A DNA stretch of 64,000 nt from assembly GCF_003286085.1 (NCBI RefSeq), contig NW_020825321.1:1612001-1676000 (forward strand), read 5' to 3'. A program made the position numbers and the translations under genes. How positions within the stretch are numbered: the first letter of the stretch is position 1; each line of letters opens with the position of its first letter. This document shows, piece by piece, positions 22,790 to 35,128 of the stretch. The notes under the pieces are model-generated. The model was not told the DNA's origin. It searched no databases and saw only the letters and a list, made by a program, of their open reading frames with translations. The stretch comes from Drosophila persimilis (taxonomy: Eukaryota; Arthropoda; Insecta; Diptera; Drosophilidae).

Positions 22790-24334
22790 TGGAAGCCTGA
22801 CTTTCAAAAGCATCTTTAAGGGGCAGCAGGCACAGCTTGTTGACGGCTCGCTTGGTGATTTCACATGACGTCTTCAGCACAGCAACTCGGGAAACGCCAT
22901 CTCGTCCAGGCAAAAGCTCGACCACTCTCGCCAGTGGCTTCATGGGATAAGGTTCTCATCCTTGACAAGAATCAAATCTCCGACTGCTAAACTAGGCTTC
23001 GCAGTGCGTCACTTTGAGCGCTGCTGCAGTGAAGTAATGTACTCCTCCTTCCACCGGGACCAATAGAGCTGCTGCAAGTACGAAACGGGCTGCCAGCCGT
23101 CCATGCGATCGAAGTTAAGCTGCGTGACGTCAGGCTCAGCGAACGAAGCAGGAGGGCCACCATTCAAGAAATGCGCTGGAGTTAGAACATCTAGATCGGC
23201 AGGGCTCTCTGAAATTGAAACTAGAAGTCTTGAATTAATAACTGCCGTGATGAGGCACAACAGCGTCCGCAGCTCATCAAATCCAAGCACTGAGCTGACT
23301 ATCGCACGGTAGAAGTGGTACTTGGCCGTCTTCACGGCATCCTCCCATAGACCACCAAAGTGCGAGGAGCGCGGGGGAATGAAATGCCAGCTCCAACGCA
23401 ATCTGCTCGTCCATTGCCAACTGATGCATCGCTCGCACAGATAAATAGGAGGCAGGCTTCGTCCCATAAGTAACGGTGTCCAATTGAAGCACACGCAAGT
23501 CTTCTTGCCTAGAGTTTCTCCATAGAATACACTGCAAGTTGCTATTCTCGGGCGAGACTCTTACACAACGATACATCTTACAGATATCTCCCGTAATCGC
23601 AACGGCGTATGACCGAAATCGAGCAAGAATATGAAACAGTTTGGGTTGGATTACGGGACCAGCCATTAAAACGTCGTTTAGGGAATATCCAGGTGAGGTT
23701 GAAGCGGATCCATCAAAAACGACGCGAAGCTTGGTCGTAGAACTATCGTTCTTCAGGACGCAATGGTGAGGCAAAAAATATCGGCAGTTGCTGATTGACT
23801 GGGTAGGAACCTTAGACATATGGCCTAAATCAAGGTACTCCTTTATGAATGCTGCATACTGACATTTAACATCAGGGCGACGATCTAACCTTCTCTCAAG
23901 GGTCAGGAATCTACGATTCTCCAAGGAGATCCAAAGTATATTTATCTGGCAGCCGAACACAATAATCGCCTTTATGTAATCGACGGAAATGCCTCACAAA
24001 ATGTGCTTCACAATCCAGCTCTTCTTTGGTAGACTTTACTATTGGTTCGATGCAATTTTCTACCTCCCGAAACCTCCGAAGAAGCACCTCAAGCCGATCC
24101 TCTGGACTGTCATCCTCAGCAGCTACGGCCCGAGCGCGAGAGACCATCAACGAGGAACCTTTTAAACGCGAACAACTTCCAGACACGACCCATCCCAAGC
24201 GCGTTTTCTGAATTGAAGGCAATCCTAGCAGTAGCTTGACCTGACCAACACACAGGAGTTCCAAAAACAGACTTGCGCCAATTAGCAGATCGACGCGCTG
24301 CGGGCTATGAAACTCCGGATCTGCTAATGGTATG
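22790..24334 (-). pseudogene. BEL-I pol fragment with internal deletion
   Basis: From 24334 leftward it reads the end of protease and the RT entry (HIPLADPEF, LLIGASLF, TRLGWVVSG), shifts frame near 23930, and reads RT up to MHQLAMDEQ at about 23400. It then jumps straight to the integrase C-terminal half (FIPPRSSHFGGLWED, AHFLNGGPPASFAEPD; 23380-23009) and to the pol end (22943-22790). The jump removes the rest of RT including YVDD, all of RNase H and the integrase front. It keeps the protease-RT spacer that the 15-kb copy lacks, so it is not derived from that copy. Confidence 0.78.
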
Positions 24335-25759
24335 TGTTCAGGCCAGCAGTATACAGTTTCCGCGCACTGTGCCGGCTCCGCGCGCCTCGCGCCCACTCGC
24401 TCTCGCGCGTTCGGAGGGGCGCTCGGATCCACAATCCACGATCCACACGGCGCTCACGGCAGAAAAAGCACCATAAGTGCTAGTTACGTTTTCACCCCCG
24501 CTGCAACCGGTCGACATACCGCGCGAATACCCAGAGTTTAAACTGGAACATACACCTCGCCGTTGAAAATTGAACCTCGATCCGCCCCCCTACAACCATT
24601 GGTCCTTCGAGCCGGATCTTCGCCTTCCCCATAAGGAGAAGCCTACCCCAGCCAGCATCGGCGGATCGCTCCAAATTCAAGATAAGTAAGCCCAACACCA
24701 GTGCAGTGATTTTGTGCGAGTTTTCCATCCCAGTCCGAGTTCCCGTGGCATATGTACATACATATGTATTCATTTCTCGCTATTTCCAAATTAAACCATA
24801 CTTCGTTCTGCCAACGGTTGGGGCCACCTACTTCTCCAAAGGTTTAATTTGCTCCGAGCAAGCTCCTGCGGTCAACCTCCGATCCAGTACATATATTCCT
24901 ACCTCTCCCAGCTACCCGCTGAGCTTTGGTTGCTGACATATGCACATGCATACAGGCACATGTACACATCGCAACGCAGTCCAAGCGGCTGACAACAATC
25001 ATAAATTCATATTGTTGCAATTACTTTGTTGTTTTTTTTCCATGCTCAACGTTCCATAGTTTTTCGGTTTTATGAATAAATAAAATAAATCACTGCGTCT
25101 CCGTATTTAACTAATGATATTGCCCACAAAAATAAGACACGATCCATACATACGGCACAACATACATATTTATCTTACATATACATACATACGTACGCAT
25201 TTTAAATTATACATATTGTATATAAAACGGTTATCCACCGTTTTAACCGTTGTTTTACATCTCGTCAAAAGGTTGGGTCGTCAACCCAAGCCACGGTACA
25301 TAGCACTTACATCCATACGCACACACATACAAGCAGCAGCATTCGTTTCGTTTTCCATTTCGCTTTCGCTTCTCCACCGTTTGCTTGCGTTGTTGTTGGT
25401 GGGAGAATATTTTTCGGTGCCGCGCTTGACCGTAACGGAACGCCAAGTGACGCGCTACCCTGCACTTCGAGGGTATATTGTTTTCAACATTTGTCTTGCA
25501 ACCGACTCTATATGGGGTACCTTGTGCATCAATATCATTGCTCATTAGTCGCTCTTGGTTGGACATTTTTTTATTTGATCGTAGTATTTTATATTCATAT
25601 ATTCCGGCAACGGTGCCCGACTTCTACTATATAAATACTCGCGATAAATTCCGCCAAGGCCACATATCCACGGTTCGTCGTTCAAAACTTCAACTTCTCC
25701 ATTTCCGATCACCTGCTTTGCGACTCTGATACGCGTTATCGCAAATCCATCAGCCAACC
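24335..25759 (+). repeat. BEL-II 5' LTR plus leader (LTR 3' end not resolved)
   Basis: No gene is present. It holds the LTR start TGTTCAGG, a polyadenylation-like AATAAATAAAATAAA near 25075, ATACATACAT-type simple repeats near 25150-25200, and a block near 25440 (CCAAGTGACGCGCTACCCTG) that is also found, tripled, in the BEL-IV leader at 51306. A TATATAAATAC box lies at 25630, about 130 bases before the gag ATG. I could not place the LTR/primer-site border. Confidence 0.6.
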
Positions 25760-27377
25760 ATGCCCACTGGTGAGAAGAAATCTCGCAAGAAGTTTAAGCA
25801 GGAGAGTTCGCGGAGTTTGACCCATCCACCCAGCTCCAACGGCTCAATCACTACGCCCACACCTTCCCGTCCGGCCCCAGCTGAGCGAGGTCCGACCACG
25901 TCCAGGGCTCACACACCACATGCCTTTGAGGCCTTGTTGCTCCCCTCGGGAGTCCCTCGCACGGTTCCGAGCACTATGGCCCAATCGGCCGCCAGTTCCG
26001 CACGGTCTAAGTTTGCCTTGGCTGCAAGCAGACTGACACGCTTCGACCAGAAGCTCAGCGCTCCTGATGCTAGCACAAAAACCCGCTCGCTCTCTCAAGT
26101 CCATCGAGATCAACTCCGAAGCCTGTGGGCGAAGGTGGACGCGGAGTTCGAGGCCTGTGTGGAGGCGATAACGGAAGTAGATCCAGAGGGGGTAGCTGAC
26201 GTCCAGGGAATGTACGATGACTGCTACGCGGTCTACGCGCAATGCCTTGCCGAACTGAACGATCAGCTCGAACCCCCGACTGTCCCTCACACGCCTCAAC
26301 TGGCCATTCAAGTGCCGACTTCCTCCATGTAACACTGAAGTTTTCAATGGGGACTACCAGCAGTGGCCCACGTTCCGAGACCTGTTTACCGCCATATATA
26401 TAGAGAACCCGAGGTTGGCTCCAGTAGAAAAACTGTTCCACCTCAACAAAAAAACAAGCGGTGAGGCCCACGACATAGTGGCACAGGCTCCACTCACGAA
26501 CGAAGGGTTCGCGTCCGCATGGAGCGCCCTCCGTGAGCGTTTCCAAAACAAGAGGCTGATACTCAAAGCCCAGCTGAAGATCCTTTTCAGTCTGCCCCAA
26601 ATCCGCACCGAGTCAGCTGCAGCGCTAAAAGAGCTTCAGAGGGCCGTCCACAAGTGCCTTACGACACTCAACCACTCCGAGGTCTCCACAGACAGCATTT
26701 TCGCTGACGGAGTGTTAGTGTACCTCATATCCGCGAAGTTGCCGAAAGCGACTTTGGAGCTTTGGGAGCAGTCCGTGACACACAAGTCCGAAATTCCCAC
26801 CTGGCACGCTATAGACAAGTTCCTGGCGGAGTTGTACCTGTCTCTCGAGGTGACCGAGGACGGCCATCCAGGCATGGAGACTCAGGCCCACTCCAGGGTG
26901 AGTCTACCCATGTCAGAGAGTTCAAAGGGCAATCCTAACCCATTCCGTTCCCAAGGGAGCCCTGTTAAAAGGCGGGTTCACTCGTTCGGAACAACTGTAG
27001 ATCCGAAGCGGAGAACGTGTGATCTTTGCTCCAAAGAGAACCATCCGATCCGGGTATGCCCTCAATTCCTTCAGATGAAACCTGATGCTCGCTTCAGCTA
27101 TATTAAGCAAAAAATGCTTTGCTTAAACTGTTTCGCAAGAGGTCACCAGATTCGTGAATGCCAAAGCGCCCACAACTGCAACACGTGTGGAGACCGGCAT
27201 CATACGCTGCTGCACCGTGGTACTCCAGTTTCCAGCCAATCCGTGCGCAATTCCGTACCACTTCCGACTCCTGCCGAAGCTCAGCCTAGCGTTCAGAACT
27301 ATTTCGCCTCCGGCAAAAGGGAACAGCTATTATTAATATTTGCCACTTGGGGACAAATTTTCGCGCCCGCGCTCTAA
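25760..27377 (+). pseudogene. BEL-II gag, frameshifted
   Basis: The start ATG at 25760 (context CAACCATGC) opens a 190-codon frame with a basic start (GEKKSRKKFKQ) and a helical N-terminal region. It ends at 26332. The capsid-like part continues one frame over (DLFTAIYIENPRLAPVEK) through 26415-27377 to zinc knuckles (CDLCSKENHPIRVC, CLNCFARGHQIREC, CNTCGDRHHTLLH). The shift lies near 26322 and is identical in the second copy, so it predates the duplication. It could be a programmed +1 shift, but I see no recognised slippery site. Confidence 0.75.
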
Positions 27378-30300
27378 TCGACACGGGTTCCGAGGCGACG
27401 TTCATTACGGAACGTCTCTTCCAGATCATTAAGTTGCCATTCCGACTCGCCCAGGCACAGGTCTCGGGCCTCAATCAGACAATATCCGCTCAGTCCAAGA
27501 AGCTCTGCCATTTTTCCATCCGCTCCCCGACTAAGCCGGGCTTACACTTGGACGCCACAGCCTATGTCCTGCCGGAACTATCAGGCAGCGTTCCCTCCCA
27601 TCCGATCCCGCAACACTCGTTGCGAGACTTGCCGAACCTGCCATGGGCAGACCCGACATTTTACGAAAGCTAACAAATAGATGTCCTGATTGGTGCCGAC
27701 ATCCTTCCATCCATCCTATTGAGCGGCTCACAGACGAACATCTGTGGATCTCTCCTCGGACAGGAAACCATTTTCGGATGCGTTCTTACAGGCCCAGTGC
27801 CAAACACGGTACAAGGCAGGGTCGCATCATTCTCCACGCAAATTTCCACCGAGCTAGAGACTTCGTTAAACAAACTTCTCACAAGGTTTTGGGAGGTGGA
27901 GGACATTCCTCCTAAAATAGAAAGCGAGTCGGATTCGTACTGCGAAAGAAATTTCCTCCGAGCTACGTCAAGAACGCCATGCGGGAAATACGTCGTCACG
28001 TTACCGTTTCGCGACCCAGATCATCTCGGATCAGATCTGGGGTATTCAAGGGCAACCGCGCTGGCCCAGTTCCTAAGAAACGAAAATCGCTTTAAAAGAA
28101 ACAGTCCCCTACAAGAGCAGTACGACACCGTGATCCAAGAATACCTAGAGCTTGAACACATGACAGAAGTTCCTCCGACTCATGGGTCCTCAACCTACTA
28201 CCTTCCGCACCACGCTGTCTTCAAGCCTGAGAGCACTACCACGAAGATCCACGTGGTATTTAACGCATCCAGCCCGTCGACCAACGGTGTGAGTTTGAAT
28301 GATCTTCTGCACGCCGGACCGGTCCTCCAATCTGACTTGACCCTCCAGATCCTAAAGTGGCGGTATTTCCGGTACGATTTCAACGCGGACATCAACAAAA
28401 TGTATCGCCAAATTTGGGTTGACCCGAAACACACCCCTTTCCAGCGAATATTATTTCGAAACAAGGAGGGACACATCCGTGACTATGAACTTAAGACTGT
28501 AATCTTCGGAGTCAATTGCGCTCCTTTTCTTGCCATCCGAGTGTTGCAACAGCTAGCAAGCGACGTCCATTCCAGATTTCCGAAAGCAAGTCGCATTATC
28601 CGGTCATTCATGTATGTCGACGATGTCCTAGCCGGAGCGGATTCTACCGAGGAGGCTCGACTAACGATCCGCGAGTTGCAGGCCGCACTTAGCTCTGCAG
28701 GGTTTCCGCTGCGGAAGTGGACTTCAAACAACAAAGCTATCCTGGCAGGAATTCCGAATGCTCATCTTCTCCACACCGATTTTCTGGAGATGGAGGAAGT
28801 GAGCACGGCTAAGACTCTCGGGATTCGCTGGAAAGCGACTTCAGACGAGTTTTTTTTATCCCTCCCGAGTTAGCGCCTGAGTCGTCATACACCAAGCGAG
28901 CAGTTCTGTCCCAGATCGCAAGGCTGTTCGACCCCCATTCATTGTCCGGTCCAAGATCTTCATGCAAGAAATCTGGTTGCAGGACCTGGGATGGGGCGAT
29001 GAGCTTCCAAGCGAGATGCGCCAGCGCTGGCAAAGTTTCCTGCGGAGCTACTCCGATCTCGACCAAATCCATATTCCAAGATGGGTCGGCTCCCGGCCAG
29101 CGGTAAAAGTCGAACATCATGGGTTCTGCGATGCATCCGAGAAGGCTTACGGTGCCGCCATCTACGTGCGCATTGAGGTTGACCGTTTGGTAGAGGTGCA
29201 GCTTCTCACAGCGAAAACGCGAGTCGCACCCGTGAAAACCGTGTCGCTCCCCCGGTTAGAGCTTTGCGGGGCAGTGCTTTTGTCCGAAATGGCGGCGGCT
29301 ATCCTGCCGAATATTTCAACAGCAAGTACGAGCTGCTATTGCTGGACCGATTCCACCATAGTCCTCTCCTGGCTGGCAAAGCCCGCGTGTCACTGGACCA
29401 CGTTCGTGGCCAACCGAGTGACTAGGATATCTCAAGCGACCGATATTGAGAAGTGGTGCCACGTTCCATCCGAGCAGAACCCCGCGGATTTAGCCAGCAG
29501 AGGCGTGCCGTTACAGGAGTTGGTGGATAACCAACTCTGGTGGCACGGACCAACTTGGCTGCAGAGCGGCCGAGATCAATGGCCGGCACCAGTTAGTAAC
29601 TCCCCCCTTATGACCTTAGAGCAGCGAACTGTAAAGGTCCATTTCGCACTCGACCCAGCCCAACCTTCCTCGAACGATTCTCCAATCTGGAGAGAGCTCT
29701 ACGAGTCGGAGAATATATCCTGCGCTTTACCAAGCGCTGCCGGAAGTTAGCCACCGCGCAAAAGGGCCATCTTACGAGCGGCGAAATTACCGAAGCTGAA
29801 AAACTATTATCCTAGAGACGCAGCGTAGAGAATACCCCGAGGAGTACCGCTACCTATCCTGAACATGAACCCTTTCCTAGACCGCCATGGGTTGATCAGA
29901 GCATGCGGCCGTGTCGCAGGCTCTGAAGTGCTAAGATACGACGAACGACATTCAATCATTCTCCCATATAATGGTCGATTGTCTCGCCTTCTCGGGCAAT
30001 TTACACCCCGGATAACTCTACATGGCGGCAACCAATTGATGGTGCGCCTCATTCGATCAAAGTATTGGACTCCAAAGGTTCAAAGGCTTATGAAGGGGGT
30101 TGTGAATTCCTGCAAGGTCTGCGTTATTCACAAAAGGAGGTTGCAAACCCAAATGATGAAGATCTTCCAACCGAGCGGTCGTCCTTTTCCAGACCGTTTA
30201 CGCATACAGGGATTGATTACGCGGGTCCTTTCGAAATACGGAACTATACAGGGAGAGCATGTCTGATCACGAAGGGGTATGTGTGCGTATTCGTGTGCTT

Positions 30301-31120
30301 TTCCACAAAGGCGATACATATAGAACCCTCGTCCGACCTCACCACCGAAAAATTTCTCGCCGCTTTCGCTCGGTTCGTCGCAAGGCGCGGATGTCCACAG
30401 CGTATCAATTCATATAATTGAAGAACTTTCGTTGGTGCAGCAACCCTGCTTTCCAGTGACTTCCTCGACGCGTTTAAGGACTCGGTGACTGATGCGTATA
30501 GCCATCAGCGGTTTTCGTGGCGCTTCATTTCATCAGGAGCTCCACATATGGAAGGTCTATGGGAAGCCGGAGTGAAGAGTTTCAAAACTCTCTTCTACAA
30601 GGCCACGTCCACTCGGAGGTATACGTTTGAGGAGCTTACTACGCTGCTCGCGAAGATTGAAGCGTGCCTCAATTCCAGGCCGCTCTCACCGATGTCCGAT
30701 GATCCGACGGAGCTGCTAGCCCTCACTCCCGGGCACTTCCTTATTGGGGGACCCTTAATGAGTACGGCGGAGCCCGAAATAAAGGGGAACCTTAATTCGA
30801 TCATCAATCGGTGGCAGCATTTGAAGGCCCTCAACCAACAGTTCTGTCAAAGGTGGAAGGAGGAATACCTCAAGGAGCTCCACAAGCGGACTAAGTGGCA
30901 GACGCCGACGCCAAATCTGCAGATTGGCGATATGGTGGTCATCAAAAAGGATAACCTGCCGTCCAACGAATGGCGGCTCGGAAGGATAACTTCCGTGTAT
31001 CCCGGTGCCGACGACAGGGTCCGTGTGGTGGATATCCTTACTGCCCGCGGTACCCTCAAGAGACCGGTTGTAAAGGTCGTTCTCCTGCCAGTAGAACCCC
31101 GTAGTTCCATCAAACAATAA
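27347..31120 (+). pseudogene. BEL-II pol (protease-RT-RNase H-integrase), broken
   Basis: Protease at 27347 keeps its active-site triad (ALIDTGSEATFI). A stop at 27671 interrupts the frame, which continues 27719-28873 with RT (YVDD at 28613-28624). A frame change leads to RNase H at 28962-29750 (HGFCDASEKAYGAA, WTDSTIVLSWL, NPADLASRG). The integrase zinc region is at 29865-30266 and the core at 30065-30421. At 30413-30421 the expected second catalytic Asp is replaced by Tyr and the Gly two codons on by a stop. The integrase end is at 30485-31120 (AKIEACLNSRPL, LGRITSVYPGADD). It is inactive. Confidence 0.8.
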
Positions 31121-31140
31121 CGTGAATGTGCACTTGTCCC

Positions 31141-32198
31141 ATTCACAGCTCCGCACTAATACTTCTTCGACTTCTCTATTTCATCCTAGTTCCATCCTCA
31201 TCCAGACATAGCCCCCGGAGAGCCGTCGTGATCGAGGGATCAACTCGTACCGTTGCCGGGTCTGCCGAGGAGTTCATCCGCTGCGGACCTGTCACCATTT
31301 CCTTCGCCTGAGCCCTGAAAAGAGACTCCGAGCTGTCCTCGTTAACAAATATTGCGGGAACTGCCTGGCCCACCAACACTCCGGCCAGGATTGTCGCAGT
31401 GGCGGGCTGTGCCGGGTGTGTGGCAAAAACCACCACACTCTACTCCACATACCCTCGTCTCGTCGTCCAGTCCAGTCCAGGAGCATCGTCGCCACCTACA
31501 GCGCCCCACGTCAGACGCCGTCCTCGGCGTCCAGCCCGCTCGGCCTCAGGAACATCGTCGCCATCTACAGCGCCCCACGTCAAACGCCGACCTCGGCGTC
31601 CAGCCCGCTCAGCCTCGGCTGCATCGTCGCCATCCACGTCGGCCCACGCCGACCGCCGCCCTCGTCTCCCCGTGCGCCGCCTCGTGGCAAGTTCCCCGGC
31701 ACCATCCGTCGACTCACTTCCCGACGGCGCTGGTGGTCTTGGATACGGGTTCCAAAAACTTCGAGACGGCGGCGCTCATCGACCTATGCACGCCGGTGAG
31801 CTGTATTGACGAATCCTTGGCCAGCGCCTTCAAGTTGCCCACCACTTGTGTGGGGGACGAGAAAGTGTGTACGGCGGTGATCCGCGCCAAAATGGGTGAC
31901 TTCCAGTTGGAGACGATGCTCAAGGTCCAGCCCCGTTTGCGCATCCGCACGCCTACCCGACAGCTGAGCGATTCCGTCCGGGCGCGTTTCGGTGACCTGA
32001 GGCTTGCCGATGAACAGTTCCATCGACCGGCTACAATCTCGCTCATCTTGGGAGCAGATGTCTACCCGAAGGTGATCCAGCCCGGGTTCCTTGCGTGAGG
32101 ACGGCCTGCCGGTGGCCCAGAGCACCCTTTTTGGATGGATCGTGTCGGGGGCGGGCACCCAGCCATAGGCCACCCCATGATACTTTGCAATCCTGCAA
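31141..32198 (+). pseudogene. Fragment of a further BEL/Pao gag-protease
   Basis: A piece unlike BEL-II. Gag zinc knuckles at 31340-31440 (CLAHQHSGQDC, CRVCGKNHHTLLH in a shifting frame) are followed by a Ser/Pro-rich tandem-repeat linker. A protease-like domain follows at 31730-32098 (ETAALIDLCTPVSCIDES, LILGADVYPKVIQ) and then the motif FGWIVSGAG that precedes RT. Where most relatives have Asp-Ser/Thr-Gly it reads Asp-Leu-Cys. RT onward is absent: the sequence goes straight to a polypurine tract and a BEL-II LTR. It is either an internally deleted element ending in the BEL-II LTR or an insertion near the BEL-II 3' end. Confidence 0.6.
31460..31665 (+). repeat. 69-bp tandem repeat in the gag linker
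   Basis: CATCGTCGCC recurs at 31484, 31553 and 31622, a period of 69 bp (23 codons), just under three units. It stays open in three forward frames, which explains the overlapping open frames there. Confidence 0.8.
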
Positions 32199-32225
32199 GG
32201 GGGGGGGGGGGGGGGGGGGGGAGGA
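32199..32225 (+). promoter_or_regulatory. Polypurine tract with 23 consecutive G
   Basis: AA, then 23 G (32199-32221), then AGGA directly before the LTR start at 32226. The position is that of a plus-strand primer tract. The G run is far longer than in the other elements here (six G in BEL-I and in the copia minus strand). Confidence 0.7.
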
Positions 32226-34613
32226 TGTTCAGGCCAGCAGTATACAGTTTCCGCGCACTGTGCCGGCTCCGCGCGCCTCGGGCCCTGCTCGCTCTCGCGC
32301 GGTCGGAGGGGCGCTCGGATCCACAATCCACGATCCACACGGCGCTCACGGCAGAAAAAGCACCATAAGTGCTAGTTACGTTTTCACCCCCGCTGCAACC
32401 GGTCGACATACCGCGCGAATACCCAGAGTTTTAACTGGAACATACACCTCGCCGTTGGAAATTGAACCTCGATCCGCCCCCCTACAACCATTGGTCCTTC
32501 GAGCCGGATCTTCGCCTTCCCCATAAGGAGAAGCCTACCCCAGCCAGCATCGGCGGATCGCTCCAAATTCAAGATAAGTAAGCCCAACACCAGTGCAGTG
32601 ATTTTGTGCGAGTTTTCCATCCCAGTCCGAGTTCCCGTGGCATATGTACATACATATGTATTCATTTCTCGCTATTTCCAAATTAAACCATACTTCGTTC
32701 TGCCAACGGTTGGGGCCACCTACTTCTCCAAAGGTTTAATTTGCTCCGAGCAAGCTCCTGCGGTCAACCTCCGATCCAGTACATATATTCCTACCTCTCC
32801 CAGCTACCCGCTGAGCTTTGGTTGCTGACATATGCACATGCATACAGGCACATGTACACATCGCAACGCAGTCCAAGCGGCTGACAACAATCATAAATTC
32901 ATATTGTTGCAATTACTTTGTTGTTGTTTTTCCATGCTCAACGTTCCATAGTTTTTCGGTTTTATGAATAAATAAAATAAATCACTGCGTCTCCGTATTT
33001 AACTAATGATATTGCCCACAAAAATAAGACACGATCCATACATACGGCACAACATACATATTTATCTTACATATACATACATACGTACGCATTTTAAATT
33101 ATACATATTGTATATAAAACGGTTATCCACCGTTTTAACCGTTGTTTTACATCTCGTCAAAAGGTTGGGTCGTCAACCCAAGCCACGGTACATAGCACTT
33201 ACATCCATACGCACACACATACAAGCAGCAGCATTCGTTTCGTTTTCCATTTCGCTTTCGCTTCTCCACCGTTTGCTTGCGTTGTTGTTGGTGGGAGAAT
33301 ATTTTTCGGTGCCGCGCTTGACCGTAACGGAACGCCAAGTGACGCGCTACCCTGCACTTCGAGGGTATATTGTTTTCAACATTTGTTTTGCAACCGACTC
33401 TATATGGGGTACCTTGTGCATCAATATCATTGCTCATTAGTCGCTCTTGGTTGGACATTTTTTTATTTGATCGTAGTATTTTATATTCATATATTCCGGC
33501 AACGGTGCCCGACTTCTACTATATAAATACTCGCGATAAATTCCGCCAAGGCCACATATCCACGGTTCGTCGTTCAAAACTTCAACTTCTCCATTTCCGA
33601 TCACCTGCTTTGCGACTCTGATACGCGTTATCGCAAATCCATCAGCCAACCATGCCCACTGGTGAGAAGAAATCTCGCAAGAAGTTTAAGCAGGAGAGTT
33701 CGCGGAGTTTGACCCATCCACCCAGCTCCAACGGCTCAATCACTACGCCCACACCTTCCCGTCCGGCCCCAGCTGAGCGAGGTCCGACCACGTCCAGGGC
33801 TCACACACCACATGCCTTTGAGGCCTTGTTGCTCCCCTCGGGAGTCCCTCGCACGGTTCCGAGCACTATGGCCCAATCGGCCGCCAGTTCCGCACGGTCT
33901 AAGTTTGCCTTGGCTGCAAGCAGACTGACACGCTTCGACCAGAAGCTCAGCGCTCCTGATGCTAGCACAAAAACCCGCTCGCTCTCTCAAGTCCATCGAG
34001 ATCAACTCCGAAGCCTGTGGGCGAAGGTGGACGCGGAGTTCGAGGCCTGTGTGGAGGCGATAACGGAAGTAGATCCAGAGGGGGTAGCTGACGTCCAGGG
34101 AATGTACGATGACTGCTACGCGGTCTACGCGCAATGCCTTGCCGAACTGAACGATCAGCTCGAACCCCCGACTGTCCCTCACACGCCTCAACTGGCCATT
34201 CAAGTGCCGACTTCCTCCATGTAACACTGAAGTTTTCAATGGGGACTACCAGCAGTGGCCCACGTTCCGAGACCTGTTTACCGCCATATATATAGAGAAC
34301 CCGAGGTTGGCTCCAGTAGAAAAACTGTTTCACCTCAACAAAAAAACAAGCGGTGAGGCCCACGACATAGTGGCACAGGCTCCACTCACGAACGAAGGGT
34401 TCGCGTCCGCATGGAGCGCCCTCCGTGAGCGTTTCCAAAACAAGAGGCTGATACTCAAAGCCCAGCTGAAGATCCTTTTCAGTCTGCCCCAAATCCGCAC
34501 CGAGTCAGCTGCAGCGCTAAAAGAGCTTCAGAGGGCCGTCCACAAGTGCCTTACGACACTCAACCACTCCGAGGTCTCCACAGACAGCATTTTCGCTGAC
34601 GGAGTGTTAGTGT
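32226..34613 (+). mobile_element. BEL-II second copy (LTR, leader, partial gag)
   Basis: Nearly identical to 24335-26724. It includes the leader, the TATATAAATAC box (about 33522), gag start and the gag frameshift. It stops abruptly at 34613 in the capsid coding region and is joined to reversed BEL-I gag through a shared GTG. Its pol and 3' LTR are gone. Its first part doubles as the 3' LTR of the preceding element, giving an LTR-internal-LTR-internal array. Confidence 0.78.
33652..34613 (+). pseudogene. BEL-II gag, second copy, truncated
   Basis: 33652-34224 encodes the same 190 residues as 25760-26332 and ends at the same point. 34307-34613 continues the capsid-like part and then runs into reversed BEL-I sequence, so translation past ADGVLV is chimeric. 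A synonymous change is visible (TTC to TTT near 34330). Confidence 0.75.
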
Positions 34614-35128
34614 GCTACGGTTTGGTTCGTTGTAACCAATGTGGACGTAGAATTATTATGCTTTCTACTTCTGCCCACCTGACTGCTCGACGCATAGCTT
34701 GCCATAGAAAAGTCCATCGTCTCCAATGATCTGCATCGCTGAGCCAAGAACGAGGCAATAGATTCCCACGTTGGAATTAAGTTTGCGAAAGCTGGGTCGT
34801 TGAATCGTTCCTCCCACTTCTCTTGGCTCGCTGGATTCAATTTTCGGAAAAGCTCCTGCACGACGATGCATCCTGCGATCTGCTCAGTGGTGCACAAACC
34901 CTGGAGCGCGTGCATTTGTGAATTGAACTTGTCTGAAAGCTCCCGAAGCATGACCACTGACCCAGGTTCCACAGCCTGAAGCGCCAAGATCTCATTGATG
35001 TGTGCCTGAAAGACCAATCGCCGATTATTGAATCTGTTTTCCAACAAATCTAATGCCACAGCATAGTTGCCATCTGAGATTTCCAGCGACCGAACAGTCT
35101 CCAATGCCGAATCCCGCAGACAGGAACG
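34612..35128 (-). pseudogene. BEL-I gag middle fragment (part of the outer element)
   Basis: Read on the minus strand it matches BEL-I gag from RSCLRDSALETV to TTNQTVA, open throughout, equivalent to about 16440-16952 of the complete copy. The right end abuts the 5' end of CR1 copy B; the left end abuts truncated BEL-II. Confidence 0.8.

Larger units (their letters stand above)
24335..31140 (+). mobile_element. BEL/Pao element BEL-II, first copy
   Basis: It starts at TGTTCAGGCC, exactly where the second copy starts at 32226 after a polypurine tract, so 24335 is an LTR start. It contains leader, gag, and pol to the integrase C-terminus at 31120. The region 24335 to about 26724 is duplicated at 32226-34613 with only about a dozen differences seen by eye. 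The five bases before it (GTATG) would be one target duplication; the other has been lost. Confidence 0.78.

Noticed and set aside
25844-26600. Minus-strand open frames opposite BEL-II gag (also at 33736-34492)
   Set aside because: They are antisense shadows of gag, with no start context or domain of their own.
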